A stretch of DNA of 64,000 bases from Chitinophaga eiseniae (GTDB lineage: Bacteria; Bacteroidota; Bacteroidia; Chitinophagales; Chitinophagaceae), in NCBI RefSeq assembly GCF_900167135.1, contig NZ_FUWZ01000005.1, forward strand, positions 443,003 to 507,002, in the 5' to 3' direction. Shown in pieces: positions 1-10,000 of the stretch (its first letter is position 1; every line of letters begins with the position of its first letter). Both the position numbers and the translations under genes were made by a program. A model generated the notes under the pieces. That model was not told the DNA's origin and ran no database searches. It saw nothing but the letters and a program-made list of their open reading frames with translations.

Positions 1-1428
1 CTGCTGTCCCTGGGTCAACAGATAGGAGAGCCGCGAGAAGTAATGATTCATGTGACGGTAATACGGCCACCACGGCTCATGATAGGAGAAGCTGGGCGGG
101 TAATCGTATTTACGTGCACCCGTTAGCGTCATAAACGACAAATGCTGGTTCATGAAGTTGACGCCCAATACAAACTGCCAGTCGGCCAACCGTTTCATGT
201 CCTTAAAAGTGAGTTCCCAGCCGGCGCCGCCGTAGGTTTCTGACAGTGTACGGGTTTTGCCCAGCTGATTCGCTACACTGCTCAGTTCTTTTACCGCACG
301 GATATTGCCAAACTGTACCGGTTTGTCTTCATTAAACTGGTTGAACAACATATCGATGCCCGGCATCTGATGCCAGGCATACATCGCCATATTGTCCGGA
401 CCATGATAGGGACTGGGCCAGCCATGCTCCCAATAATGGCCGGTCCACACCAGCTGATGTTTCTGCATGTAGTCCGCTACAGGTTTGGACCAGCGGTCCA
501 CAAACAGCTGCAGCAGCATCTCATAATAGTTGTGGCGGACCCGCTTCCAGTCGCCCGTTTCTTTGAAAAGAGAAGGCAGGTGCAGCCGGAGATCATATCC
601 CCAGCTTTTATAAAAACGGTCGAACAGGTCAGGCGTCCAGCGGACACAGTTGCGTCCTTCGTTGATAATCGTTGGTTCATCGGAGAATACCCCTTTGATG
701 GCCTTGCCGAATTCTTTGCCGATCGCTTTCTCATAACCTTTGTAGGTCACGTCAATGAACTTTTCGGTAACGCCCCTGGCCATCAGGTCTACGTAGGATA
801 CACCGATAGGACCAGCTACAGAGCCACGGTTGGAGCGTTGGTAGTTTACCTTTTTAAAAAGCTGATATTGCCCGGTTTTGCCGGCTTCAGCCTGCAGCTG
901 TCCTGTGATATCTTTGTTACCACCTTGTTCTTTTTTCAGGACCAGAAAGTAGGGCGACAGATCCGCGGGCAACTGGTCTTTTTCCTCCATATACAACATC
1001 TGCCCCTGGTTATACGCTTCGGGCATTTGCTCTCCCACCAAACCACCGCCAAAACCGGTAGGGTAGGAGTTTTCATCGTATATCCAGATGTTCAGCCCCA
1101 GTTTTTTCCCTTGTTGCACGGAATAGGTAAACAAATCGAACCATTCCCTGGACAGGTACTCTGTGATTAATCCCGGCCGCGGATGAATGATAACACCACC
1201 GAAGTCATTCTTGCGGTAGTCGTTCAGCATGGAGTCGATAACAGGTTTGGTGACTTTGGTGTTCCATACCCAGAAGGGCACTGTTCCATAATCCACCTCG
1301 GGGTTTTTAAATCCGGCGGCCATGTCTTCGAACCGTTGCAACTTTTGTTGCGCGTGTATATCGGAAGATACCAATACAGCCGCGATGCTCAGGGCACGGT
1401 ATAAGAATTGGCGAATGCTTTTTTGCAT
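1..1428 (-). CDS. GH106-like glycoside hydrolase, 3' end beyond window (partial)
   Basis: An open frame of 476 codons starts at the ATG at 1428 and runs off the window edge without a stop. The first ~27 residues look like a signal peptide ending in IHAQ. GGVIIHPRPGL (residues ~77-87), WIYDENSYPTGFGGG (~115-129) and ETYGGAGWELTFKDMKR further on resemble the barrel of GH106 alpha-L-rhamnosidase-type proteins of Bacteroidota. The start lies 2 nt after the stop of the GH20 gene, so it is the last visible gene of the glycan operon. Likely role: periplasmic or outer-membrane sugar release. The family call is from motif memory; another unclassified hydrolase with the same fold is possible. Confidence 0.65.
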   Translation of the reverse strand, partial: MQKSIRQFLYRALSIAAVLVSSDIHAQQKLQRFEDMAAGFKNPEVDYGTVPFWVWNTKVTKPVIDSMLNDYRKNDFGGVIIHPRPGLITEYLSREWFDLFTYSVQQGKKLGLNIWIYDENSYPTGFGGGLVGEQMPEAYNQGQMLYMEEKDQLPADLSPYFLVLKKEQGGNKDITGQLQAEAGKTGQYQLFKKVNYQRSNRGSVAGPIGVSYVDLMARGVTEKFIDVTYKGYEKAIGKEFGKAIKGVFSDEPTIINEGRNCVRWTPDLFDRFYKSWGYDLRLHLPSLFKETGDWKRVRHNYYEMLLQLFVDRWSKPVADYMQKHQLVWTGHYWEHGWPSPYHGPDNMAMYAWHQMPGIDMLFNQFNEDKPVQFGNIRAVKELSSVANQLGKTRTLSETYGGAGWELTFKDMKRLADWQFVLGVNFMNQHLSFMTLTGARKYDYPPSFSYHEPWWPYYRHMNHYFSRLSYLLTQGQQ

Positions 1429-1430
1429 GG

Positions 1431-3314
1431 CTAATGTTCGTTTTTAGGTTTGTCACTATTGTCCAGTACGGTGCGGGTGATAATGCTTCTGCGGCCTGCT
1501 GGTGTGATCACGATGGTTTTTAAGGTGATAGTTTTGCCTTTTGGCACAGCAATAGTCACCGGCCCGGTGTACAGGTGATCATAATCTCCGGGTGGGCGGT
1601 TGTTCAGCGTGTAATAAATACGGGCGCCTGGTACGGGCGGCTGCGTTACTTCAAACCGGAAATTGCCGGTGGCAATGGTGCTGTCTGTGTATGGAAAGAC
1701 GGTTGGCACGCGGTAGTTCATGCCTGCCTTGTCAAAATGTGCCAGATGCGCGGGCAGCGCGGAACCGGCGAAACGTTGGTAATCTTTAGTTTCGATAGCA
1801 GACCATGCTGTTTCTGCCAGCGCCAGCATACGGGGCAGCAGCATGTATTGCAGTTTGGAGATCCCTGGAATGTTTTCCGTCCACACGCAGGCTTCCACGC
1901 CCATGATGTGTTTGCGTTCCTCGCCGGAGAGTGTTGCGTAGTCAGGGTTGTATTGATACGCTTTCCATGCGGGCGCATTACCACCATGACTGGAAGGCTC
2001 TTGCTCAGAAAGGCTTTGCGCATAATCGAAATAAAGCCCGTTGCCGCCGGGAGCCAGTATAATGTTCAGCCCTTTTTTTATTTGTTGCACTGCGCCTTTT
2101 TCTCCGAAGCGGTTCATCACCACAATATCTTCTTTGAAGTCGCCTTCGGCGATTTCATCCCAGGCGATCATCTTTTTGTTTTTGGATTGAATGATTTTGT
2201 TCAACCGGGAGATGAAATAACCCTGTAATGCGTGGCTGTTGCGGATGTTGTGTTGCCTCATGAACCGTTGCACGCTGCTGTCTTTTTCCCAGAAAGCTTT
2301 GTAACATTCATCTCCGCCGATGTGGATATAGGGGTAAGGAAACAATGCTGCTACTTCTCCGAAGACTTTATCCAGCCACTGATACACCCTTTCGTCAGCA
2401 GGGTTCAGGGAATTGTCTGTATACATTTCAAAGCCACCGGCAGGGAACCATTTGGCGAAGCTGCTTCCCGGATTTACTTTGATGCTGCTGTCACGCGTTA
2501 CGCACAACCACGGATAGGATGCAATGGCGGCCATGGAATGTCCTGGTACGTCTATCTCCGGCAGTATTTCTATATGCCTTTCGGCAGCATAGCGGATAAT
2601 GTCTTTTACTTCTTCCTGGGTGTAAAAACCACCGTCGGTGGCTTTTTCGCCGGGCTGTGGCGGCAGGGTGTTACCGCTGAATTCAATGCGGGGCACGCGC
2701 CAGGCGCCTGTGCGCGTCAGCTCAGGGAGACTTTTGATCTCCAGCCGCCAGCCCTGGTCGTCTGTCAGGTGCCAGTGAAAACGGTTGAGTTTATAGGAAG
2801 CCATCAGGTCGAGCAGGTCTTTGATCTGCGCGACGCTAAAGAAATGCCGGGATACGTCCAGCATCAGGCCGCGGTAGCCGTAGCGGGGTGCGTCTGTAAT
2901 GCTGATGCAGGGAATGGTGGTTTCACCGGAAAGCAGTTGTAATAACGTCTGCATACCGTAGAACAAACCCGCATCACGGCCTGTCAGCAGAATACTGTCT
3001 GGCGTGACTTCCAGCCGGTATCCTTCGGCAGGGAGCTGTGCGGCATTGCGATCGGTGATCATCAGTACCGGCGCTTTTGCCGTGCCGGTAGCTGCCTGGT
3101 TGCCCGCTGGTAGCATGCCTGACAGCCGGCCGGTGAACCAGTCTATAGCGCGCTTGTCCTGCACATCCATCCGGATGATGGTATGGGGATGAAAGGTAAA
3201 ACTGCCGGCGCGTTTTGTCACTGACTTGGGCATGGGTATCAGCGACTGCGCGTTGGCGCTCAGCAGGCTGTTACAGAGAAAAGCGAAACAATACGCATAG
3301 GTTTTGAAGTGCAT
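1431..3314 (-). CDS. Beta-N-acetylhexosaminidase, GH20
   Basis: This 627-aa secreted enzyme should remove terminal GlcNAc/GalNAc from glycans by substrate-assisted catalysis. The signal peptide ends near SANAQ (~res 20-24). The GH20 N-terminal domain follows (YRLEV...GLFYGMQTL), then the barrel with HWHLTDDQGWRLEI (~180-193), EIDVPGHS (~253-260) and the catalytic Asp-Glu pair in HIGGDE (D335, E336). A C-terminal chitobiase-like/Ig-type segment follows (IYYTLNNRPP). Its ATG shares one base with the stop of the upstream lipoprotein gene (TAATG), indicating translational coupling. Together with SusC/D it points to an amino-sugar-containing substrate, which is inference. Confidence 0.93.
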   Translation of the reverse strand: MHFKTYAYCFAFLCNSLLSANAQSLIPMPKSVTKRAGSFTFHPHTIIRMDVQDKRAIDWFTGRLSGMLPAGNQAATGTAKAPVLMITDRNAAQLPAEGYRLEVTPDSILLTGRDAGLFYGMQTLLQLLSGETTIPCISITDAPRYGYRGLMLDVSRHFFSVAQIKDLLDLMASYKLNRFHWHLTDDQGWRLEIKSLPELTRTGAWRVPRIEFSGNTLPPQPGEKATDGGFYTQEEVKDIIRYAAERHIEILPEIDVPGHSMAAIASYPWLCVTRDSSIKVNPGSSFAKWFPAGGFEMYTDNSLNPADERVYQWLDKVFGEVAALFPYPYIHIGGDECYKAFWEKDSSVQRFMRQHNIRNSHALQGYFISRLNKIIQSKNKKMIAWDEIAEGDFKEDIVVMNRFGEKGAVQQIKKGLNIILAPGGNGLYFDYAQSLSEQEPSSHGGNAPAWKAYQYNPDYATLSGEERKHIMGVEACVWTENIPGISKLQYMLLPRMLALAETAWSAIETKDYQRFAGSALPAHLAHFDKAGMNYRVPTVFPYTDSTIATGNFRFEVTQPPVPGARIYYTLNNRPPGDYDHLYTGPVTIAVPKGKTITLKTIVITPAGRRSIITRTVLDNSDKPKNEH

Positions 3315-4345
3315 TATTGATAGTTGTCGTAAACGATTTTGATTTTATAAAAGCAGGCGCCGTTCACTATCCTGGAGCCCTGATGTTGTCCGCCGGCGGT
3401 ATAGAAATCTATGGTGCTGGAAGACCAGTTATTAAGAGAGCAGCTGACCGGCGGCCGCGGGTTTTTATTGGCGTCCGGACGTACCAGCACAATCTGCCCG
3501 TTGGGCTGATTGCCCATACCTTTTACGAAGGTGAGGTTATTGGTGGGCGCCATCGATAGACGTTTCGTACTTTTATCAAACACATATTCACCACCGTTAG
3601 TCGTTACCCATAATAGGTTTTTGTTGCCGTAGTAAGCGCTTATCTCATGTCCCCAGGGCGTGGGGAGCGTAACGCGATATTGTTTTACTTCGTTTAGTTC
3701 CGGCAGGGCATCGGTGCCGCCTACGGCGAGGGCGGTGAGGATATGTGCATTGTTGGACTGGTCCTGGCCGGTGACCCACAGGACGCTGAGCTCAGGGTCC
3801 CACAGTACGGCGTGGGCGGCGCCCAGCGGAAACGCTGCATAGGTACTGCTATTGGCGCCCTGTGAGGAAGCATACACCCTGATCCAGTTACCGTCAGATG
3901 CTGCCAGTGCGATATTACCATTGGGCAACAGTTCCGCGGAATGTACGTTGCCGCTGATGATTTTGGCCCATACCCGTTGCCCCGCAGGATAGGTCATGAT
4001 GGCGGCCATACCATTGTCGCTCATGACGGCGTAGTTTTTCCTGACTTTAAAATCGGTGCCTCCGCCGAAGCGGTTGATCTCGTCGGTGCTGAAGCCCAGC
4101 GCTGTCGTGGGCGACCAGCTCCATTTTTTGGCGTCGGCGGTGTTCCAGTCGACGGCCATTGGGTCATAGATTTCTATTCTCCTGGTGGCATCGTTGGTGA
4201 GTGCCAGCGGCAGCCCGGGGTAGGGCTCCGGTTGCTTTATGGCTGGAGGGTTGTCAGGGGGCGCTGTGGCCCCCTGTTTTTTGCTGCACGCTAACTGGAA
4301 AACAACCAGCGCAAATGCTGCTCCTGTCAGTATCATTTTTTTCAT
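3314..4345 (-). CDS. Propeller-like lipoprotein, paralogue B (unknown function)
   Basis: The protein has about 343 aa. The ATG at 4345 is preferred over an upstream non-ATG frame extension because MKKMILTGAAFALVVFQLAC is a clean lipoprotein signal with the lipid Cys at residue 20. The body has repeated short strands, such as RRIEIYDP, WSWSPTTALGF, NGNIALAASDGNWIRVY, AHAVLWDPELSVLWVTG and PWGHEISAYYG, that suggest a beta-propeller. It is a tandem paralogue of the upstream gene, with nearly the same motif order. The start is 4 nt after that gene's stop. It may be a surface glycan-binding or lyase-like protein; no catalytic residues were recognised. It may belong to a Bacteroidota DUF such as DUF6528, which is unverified. 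Confidence 0.75.
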   Translation of the reverse strand: MKKMILTGAAFALVVFQLACSKKQGATAPPDNPPAIKQPEPYPGLPLALTNDATRRIEIYDPMAVDWNTADAKKWSWSPTTALGFSTDEINRFGGGTDFKVRKNYAVMSDNGMAAIMTYPAGQRVWAKIISGNVHSAELLPNGNIALAASDGNWIRVYASSQGANSSTYAAFPLGAAHAVLWDPELSVLWVTGQDQSNNAHILTALAVGGTDALPELNEVKQYRVTLPTPWGHEISAYYGNKNLLWVTTNGGEYVFDKSTKRLSMAPTNNLTFVKGMGNQPNGQIVLVRPDANKNPRPPVSCSLNNWSSSTIDFYTAGGQHQGSRIVNGACFYKIKIVYDNYQ

Positions 4346-4349
4346 AACC

Positions 4350-5456
4350 TCAATAGTAGTTTGGATCAAATGTTTTCGCTTTGTAGATAGCGGCGCCGCT
4401 GACGGTGCGGGAGCCGGCGGCGTTTCCGTTGGTGGCATTGTAAAAATTGACGACGGAGGTGCACCAGTTGTTAAGCGTGCAACCGCTGGCAGGTTTTGTT
4501 TCTACCAGTGTGTTCTGCCCGGGCTGACTGCTGATTGCTTTTACGAAGGTATCGTATGCGGCTCCTGGGATGTCGCTGAAGGTGCCGGTGGAGATATGAA
4601 AAGTATGCACGCCACCGTTAGTGGTGAGCAGCAGCTGATCGGGATTGTTGACATCGGCGGAGAGATCGTGTCCCCACGGCCTGGGCAGCGAACTATAGGT
4701 CATCAGCAGGTCCAATTTGGGATTGGTGATGGTTCCGCCGGAGCGGGGCGTGTTGTAACCGTATTTCCGCAATTGATTGCCCAGCGCCCAGAGTATTTTA
4801 TGGGTGTCGTCCCACAGCACGGCATGGGCCGACGGGAAGTAATACTGTGTATTCACCCCATGGTTTGGTACAGGCTGAGATGATGAATAAATGCGTATCC
4901 AACCCTGTGGCCAGTCCTTGCCGGCGCTGGCCACCACACTGTTACCGTCGGGGAGTATTTCCATCGCATGAAGACTGGTGGTGTCGTTAAAACCCATCAC
5001 CCATAGTTTCTGTCCGCGTGTACCCGTGCCCGTATACCGGGCGATGGTGGCCAGCCGGTAGGAGGTGGCGGTGATCACCTGTGCGGTGTTGGCGAACACG
5101 GTGTTGTTACGGACCTTGATGTCTGTAGGTACATCCCATAGCGCTATCTCACTGGCAGCGTTATACGAAAGTGCGGTGGTGGGCATCCACGACCATTTAG
5201 GAGTAGACCAGGAAGCGTCTGCAGGGTCATACACTTCTATTTTTTTGGTAGCCTGATTGGTGATGGCTACCCAGCAGCAGGTGCTTTCTGTTTGTGCCTG
5301 CCGGTTTTTCGGAGCGGTGACTTCCTCCGGTTGCAGTTGTTCGGGTTGCCGTGAACAGGAAACTGTCAATAAAACCATCACCACTATCATCCAATGAACA
5401 CAGGCGTACCGAAGGCAGGAGTGCCCTGCCTTCATCATCATGTTTTTCATGAGCAT
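4350..5456 (-). CDS. Propeller-like lipoprotein, paralogue A (unknown function)
   Basis: The protein has 368 aa with a lipoprotein signal ending MIVVMVLLTVSC. Motifs match the downstream paralogue: KKIEVYDPADASW, WSWMPTTALSY, MEILPDGNSVVASAG, GWIRIYSSSQ, AHAVLWDDTHKILWALG and RPWGHDLSADV. These strand repeats suggest a beta-propeller exposed at the cell surface. The gene sits 15 nt downstream of susD, the place where surface glycan-binding lipoproteins (SusE/SusF position) usually lie, so a glycan-binding or accessory enzyme role is plausible. No homologous function was recognised. The start could equally be 6 nt later (second Met). Confidence 0.75.
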   Translation of the reverse strand: MLMKNMMMKAGHSCLRYACVHWMIVVMVLLTVSCSRQPEQLQPEEVTAPKNRQAQTESTCCWVAITNQATKKIEVYDPADASWSTPKWSWMPTTALSYNAASEIALWDVPTDIKVRNNTVFANTAQVITATSYRLATIARYTGTGTRGQKLWVMGFNDTTSLHAMEILPDGNSVVASAGKDWPQGWIRIYSSSQPVPNHGVNTQYYFPSAHAVLWDDTHKILWALGNQLRKYGYNTPRSGGTITNPKLDLLMTYSSLPRPWGHDLSADVNNPDQLLLTTNGGVHTFHISTGTFSDIPGAAYDTFVKAISSQPGQNTLVETKPASGCTLNNWCTSVVNFYNATNGNAAGSRTVSGAAIYKAKTFDPNYY

Positions 5457-5471
5457 AAAGTTTTAGTTTAA

Positions 5472-7037
5472 TTAATAACCCGGATTTTGTGTGAGTTTAT
5501 CGTTCAGCAGTATCTCCGCATTTGGTATGGGAAACAACAGCCGGTTCTGGGTGATATTGTAACTTCCTGCCTGTAGGTAGCTGTACTGTGCTTTCTGCTG
5601 TGCGCCGAAGTCGGTCATAACGCTGATGGCTTTGCCGCTCCGCACGAGGTCCAGCCAGCGTTTGTTCTCAAAAGCCAGTTCCACCCTTCTTTCTTTCAGG
5701 ATCGCTGCCTGCAGGGCCGCCTGATCGGTGGTGCTGATGTCATGCAGGGCATCGCCAAAGGCGCGCTGTCTTACGGTATTCAGGTATACCAGCGCTTCAC
5801 CTGATTTGCCCTGCTGGTGGAGGCTTTCGGCCAACAGTAAAAGTACTTCTGCATAACGGTATACCGGCCAGTTATCGTTGGTTTGATTGCCGATAGTGTG
5901 CGTATGCAGGAATTTTTTAGGAAACGGACGGCCCACTTTGCCGGCAGGTGGTGTGTAACCGATCACCGATTTTACGGCTGTAGCCGTGAAGTCGTCCGAG
6001 GCATTGAAGCTGCCTTCCGCGACGGCAATAGAGGCGTCGAGGCGCTGGTCCCCGGTCTCATAAGCGTTGATCAGGTCTTGTGTGGGCGTATTAAAACCGC
6101 CGGTGTTGGTAATGCTGTTGAAGTTAATGCCTGTCACCACGGAGGTATTGGCCATGCGTGGCAGGAAATTGTAGACAGAAGCATTCGTATTGGCCTGCGG
6201 CACTGCCAGCGCGGTGTTGAACTGGATCTCGAAGACGGACTCTTTCCCATTTTTATTGTTTAACTGGAAAGCGTCGCCGTAGTGCTGAAACAGGGTATAA
6301 CCCATGGCGGTCACCTGTTTCAGCACACTTTCCGCCTGATCGTACTTTTTCAGCGTCAGGTATACATCGCCCAGGAGTGTGAGCGCAGCGCCTTTGGTAG
6401 CGCGGCCGGTCTGTGGAAAGGCCGGCGCGTCCAGTTTGGCGGCGGCATCGGTGGCGTCGGATACGATGAGGTCGTACACTTCCTGTGCGGAAGCGCGGGG
6501 AATGTAGGTCTCCTCGCGGTTGAGCGGCGCATGTTTATAAATAGGCACGCCGCCGTAGAAACGTACAAGGTCAAAATAGGTGAGGGCGCGTATAAATTTA
6601 GCCTGACCTATAATGGCATTACGGGCAGAGGCAGACAACTGGATATCATCGATATGATCGAGGATCACATTGACTGCGGATATGGTATTGAAACCGCTGT
6701 TCCACTTGGGAGGCGTCTGATTGTTGTATTTATCGTCCAGGAAATCGGCGACGGCATATCTGTTGACAGTCGCTACCGCCTGATCAGAAGATTTGTAATC
6801 GTAGTGCGTATTGTCGGAACGCATTTCACCCATTATCCAGGCGCTTTTATTGTTGTAAAGGCCGCGCAGCTGGCTATAGGCGCCATTGACAGCGAGGTCA
6901 AAATCATTTTGATTTTTAAAATAGCTGTCGGGTGTGGTAAAGTTGGGATTGATTTCGTTCAGGAATTTTTTACAGGAGGTTGTTGCCAGACTGGCTACCA
7001 GAAGTATATAACAGGAGATCTTTTTCATTTTGCTCAT
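5472..7037 (-). CDS. susD: SusD/RagB-family surface glycan-binding lipoprotein
   Basis: The 521-aa lipoprotein has its signal ending SLATTSC (Cys ~22) followed by KKFLNEINPNFTTPDSYF. This is the typical SusD start, in which a helical TPR-like N-terminal half begins. Further family features are AKFIRALTYFDLVRFYGGVPI, the RRVELAFENKRWLDLVR segment near the C terminus, and the final FPIPNAEILLN...QNPGY. SusD caps the SusC barrel on the cell surface and delivers oligosaccharide or peptide ligands. Its ATG lies 2 nt after the susC stop. Length is normal for the family. Confidence 0.95.
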   Translation of the reverse strand: MSKMKKISCYILLVASLATTSCKKFLNEINPNFTTPDSYFKNQNDFDLAVNGAYSQLRGLYNNKSAWIMGEMRSDNTHYDYKSSDQAVATVNRYAVADFLDDKYNNQTPPKWNSGFNTISAVNVILDHIDDIQLSASARNAIIGQAKFIRALTYFDLVRFYGGVPIYKHAPLNREETYIPRASAQEVYDLIVSDATDAAAKLDAPAFPQTGRATKGAALTLLGDVYLTLKKYDQAESVLKQVTAMGYTLFQHYGDAFQLNNKNGKESVFEIQFNTALAVPQANTNASVYNFLPRMANTSVVTGINFNSITNTGGFNTPTQDLINAYETGDQRLDASIAVAEGSFNASDDFTATAVKSVIGYTPPAGKVGRPFPKKFLHTHTIGNQTNDNWPVYRYAEVLLLLAESLHQQGKSGEALVYLNTVRQRAFGDALHDISTTDQAALQAAILKERRVELAFENKRWLDLVRSGKAISVMTDFGAQQKAQYSYLQAGSYNITQNRLLFPIPNAEILLNDKLTQNPGY

Positions 7038-7039
7038 TT

Positions 7040-10000
7040 TTAAAGGCCAAGGTTCAAACCAAATGTAAAGGTCCGTTGCAGTGGGTACGCGCCGAGGTCC
7101 TGCCCCTGTTGCGTTACAAATGCTATTCCGCCGGCGCTTACTTCCGGGTTGCCGGGATAGCTGGTGAAGATGTATACGTTCTGTGCAGAAGCATACAACC
7201 TCAGGCTTTTGATATAGGGCGTCCTGAATTTCCGCAGCGTATAGCCCAGCGCGATATTGTTGATGGTGAGGTGGGACGCATCGTGGATAAACAGCGTATG
7301 GTCCGTACGGTAGGAGGCGGTGGTATTCGCCAGCGTGCGCGCCACGCGGCCGTTACCGGGATTGTCTTCAGAGCGCCAGCGGTCCAGCAGTTCCGGGGGA
7401 CCGTTGAACACACCGTCGAGGTTATACGTACTTTCCTGCATACCGTTTTTCAGCTTGTTGCCGTAAGTGCCGGACATGGCGATGTTCAGGTCGAAGTTTT
7501 GATACTGGAAGGTGTTGGTGAAGCCGAAAATGAATTTCGGATTCGGATCTCCGATCACGGTCTGATCGTCCGGGAAGGTGATTTTACCATCTCCGTTCAG
7601 GTCTTTGAACCGTACAGTGCCTGCCTGAGACAGGGTAGTGCTGCCGGTGCCGTAGTATTTAGGCCCGGCATCGGCTTCCGCCTGATTTTTGAAGATGCCG
7701 TCAAATATGTAGCCGTAAAACTGTCCTACGGGTTTGCCTACAAGCGTGCGGTAGTCGGTAAACTCTGACAGGGTGATGTTAGGGTTGTCCGCGAAAGGAA
7801 TATTGTTTAAGCCGATCCGTTTCACGACGTTCCTGTTGAAGGCGATGTTGAAGCTGGTGTTCCATTTGAGTTTGCCGGTGAGATTCCGGGTGCTGAGGAT
7901 GATCTCATGACCCCACTGGCTGATATCGCCGAGGTTGTCCTGCACGTTGGCAAAACCGGATGATTGCGGCACCGGCAGGATAAATAGCAGACCTGTCGTC
8001 AATTTGTTATAGTAATCGTAAGACAGGTTGATCCTGCCGTCGAACAGGCCAATGTCGATACCGGCGTCAAACTGGCGGTTGCGTTCCCAGGCAAGGCTTT
8101 GGTTGCCCAGTGTGGTTTGCACTTTGCCGGGGGCCAGACCGCCGGAAAAGCTGTAGTTGGAGTTTCCGATGCGGGCGGCCGTGGCGTAGTTATCGATTTC
8201 GTTCATGCCCGTGAGGCCGAAGGTGGCCCTTACTTTCAGCAGGCTGATAGCTGGTACGTTTTTGAGGAACGCTTCGTCGCTAACGATCCAGCCAGCGCCG
8301 ACAGAGGGAAAGGTGCCCCATTTGTTGCGGTCGCCGAAACGGGAGGAGCCGTCTCTTCTGATGGTGGCCTGCAGCATGTAACGGTCTTTAAAGGTATAGT
8401 TCAACCGGCCGAGGAACGACATCATCGTCCAGGCGCCGGCGCTGGAAGTATTAGTGGTGAAGCGGGTGGCGGCGCTCAGATAGGAGATGCTGTTGTCGGG
8501 AAAATCACGGCCTACCATATCGCTGAAGAAGCCGGTGGAGCGCTGGATGGTGAAGCCGCCCATTAGTCCCAGTGAATGGTCTTTCCCAAATTGCTGCTGA
8601 TAGTTGAGCGTGTTTTCGTTCAGCCAGGAGTAGTCGTTGTTCACGGTCGTCTGACCGATAGCGGTATTGTTGCCCGGTGGCGGGTTTTCCATCGGCAGGG
8701 CGTTGAAGCCGCCAACGGAAGTAGAAGGAATGAACCTGTTGCGCGTCATGCTGGCGATGTCTGTACTGCCGGAAGTGCGGAAGGTCAGGTGATCGGTCAG
8801 TTTTACTTCGGTGAATACGTTCGCCAGTAATCGTAGACGGTTGGCATCATCTTTCACTTCCAGCAGTTGCCGCAGCGGGTTGGCCCACACGAATTGGTTG
8901 GTGAAGCCGGAGATGCCCAGTGCGAGGGAGCCGTCGGGGTTATAGGGAGAGCCCATGGTCGGCATCATGGAAGCGGAGGCGAAGATGGCGCGTTGTCCGT
9001 CGATGTTGAAGCCGGTGCCCTGACGGTTGTTATGTTCCAGTTGCAGGGAGGGGGCTACGCCGACACCTATTTTTATCCTTTTGCCGGGGTTGAAGTCGGC
9101 GTTCACCCGCAGGGAAAACCGTTTGTAGCCGGTGTTGAGCAGGATGCCTTGCTGGTCAAAATAACCGCCCACCACGCTGACGGCCGCTTTTTCATTACCG
9201 GCGGTGACAGAGAGGCTGTAGTTCTGTACCGGTGCGTTTCGGGTGAGCACGCTGAACCAGTCGGTGCCTTCACCGTACTGCTCCGGGTTTTGGTATACTG
9301 CGGGAATGCCACCGGTATAGCCTTCATATTTGATTTTATCTTCGTAGAAGCCTTTCATGTAGGTGGCCAGCTGGGTGGCGTTCATCACTGGCGGGATCAG
9401 TTCGCGCATGAGCGAGGCGCTGCCGTAGTAGGAGTTGAAATCGATCCTGGTGGCGCCGGCCTTTCCTCTTTTGGTGGTGATCATGATCACGCCGTTGGCA
9501 GCACGGGAGCCGTATAATGCAGTGGAGGAAGCGTCTTTCAATACGGTGAAAGACTCGATTTCGTCCGGGTTGATGTTGTTGATATTATCGGGGTTGCCCA
9601 GCATAGGCTGACCGTCCACCACTACCAGCGGTCGTATGTTGGAGGTGAGAGAGGCGGCGCCGCGGATGCGCAGGTCCATGCCTTGCCCCGGCCGGCCGGT
9701 GGTTTGTGGCACCTGTACGCCGGGTAGTTTGCCCTGTAATCTTTCTGCAAAAGTACCGGTAGGCTGATCTTTAATATCGACGGCGGATAATTTGGCTACC
9801 GATCCCACGATTTCACGGGTACTTTGTTTACCGTAGGCAACCACCACTTCGTTTAGCTGCGACGATGCCTGTTCCAGCTGCACATGGATGACCGTCTGTC
9901 CGTTGACAGGAACTTCTTTGGGGGTATAACCCATGTAGTTGAACAACAACACCCCGCCTGCATCAGGAACAGTAAGCGTAAAAGTGCCATCAGCCAGGGT

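Noticed and set aside
370..1170. Long plus-strand frame opposite the GH106-like gene
   Set aside because: It is the shadow of the minus-strand hydrolase, whose frame has a signal peptide and family motifs.
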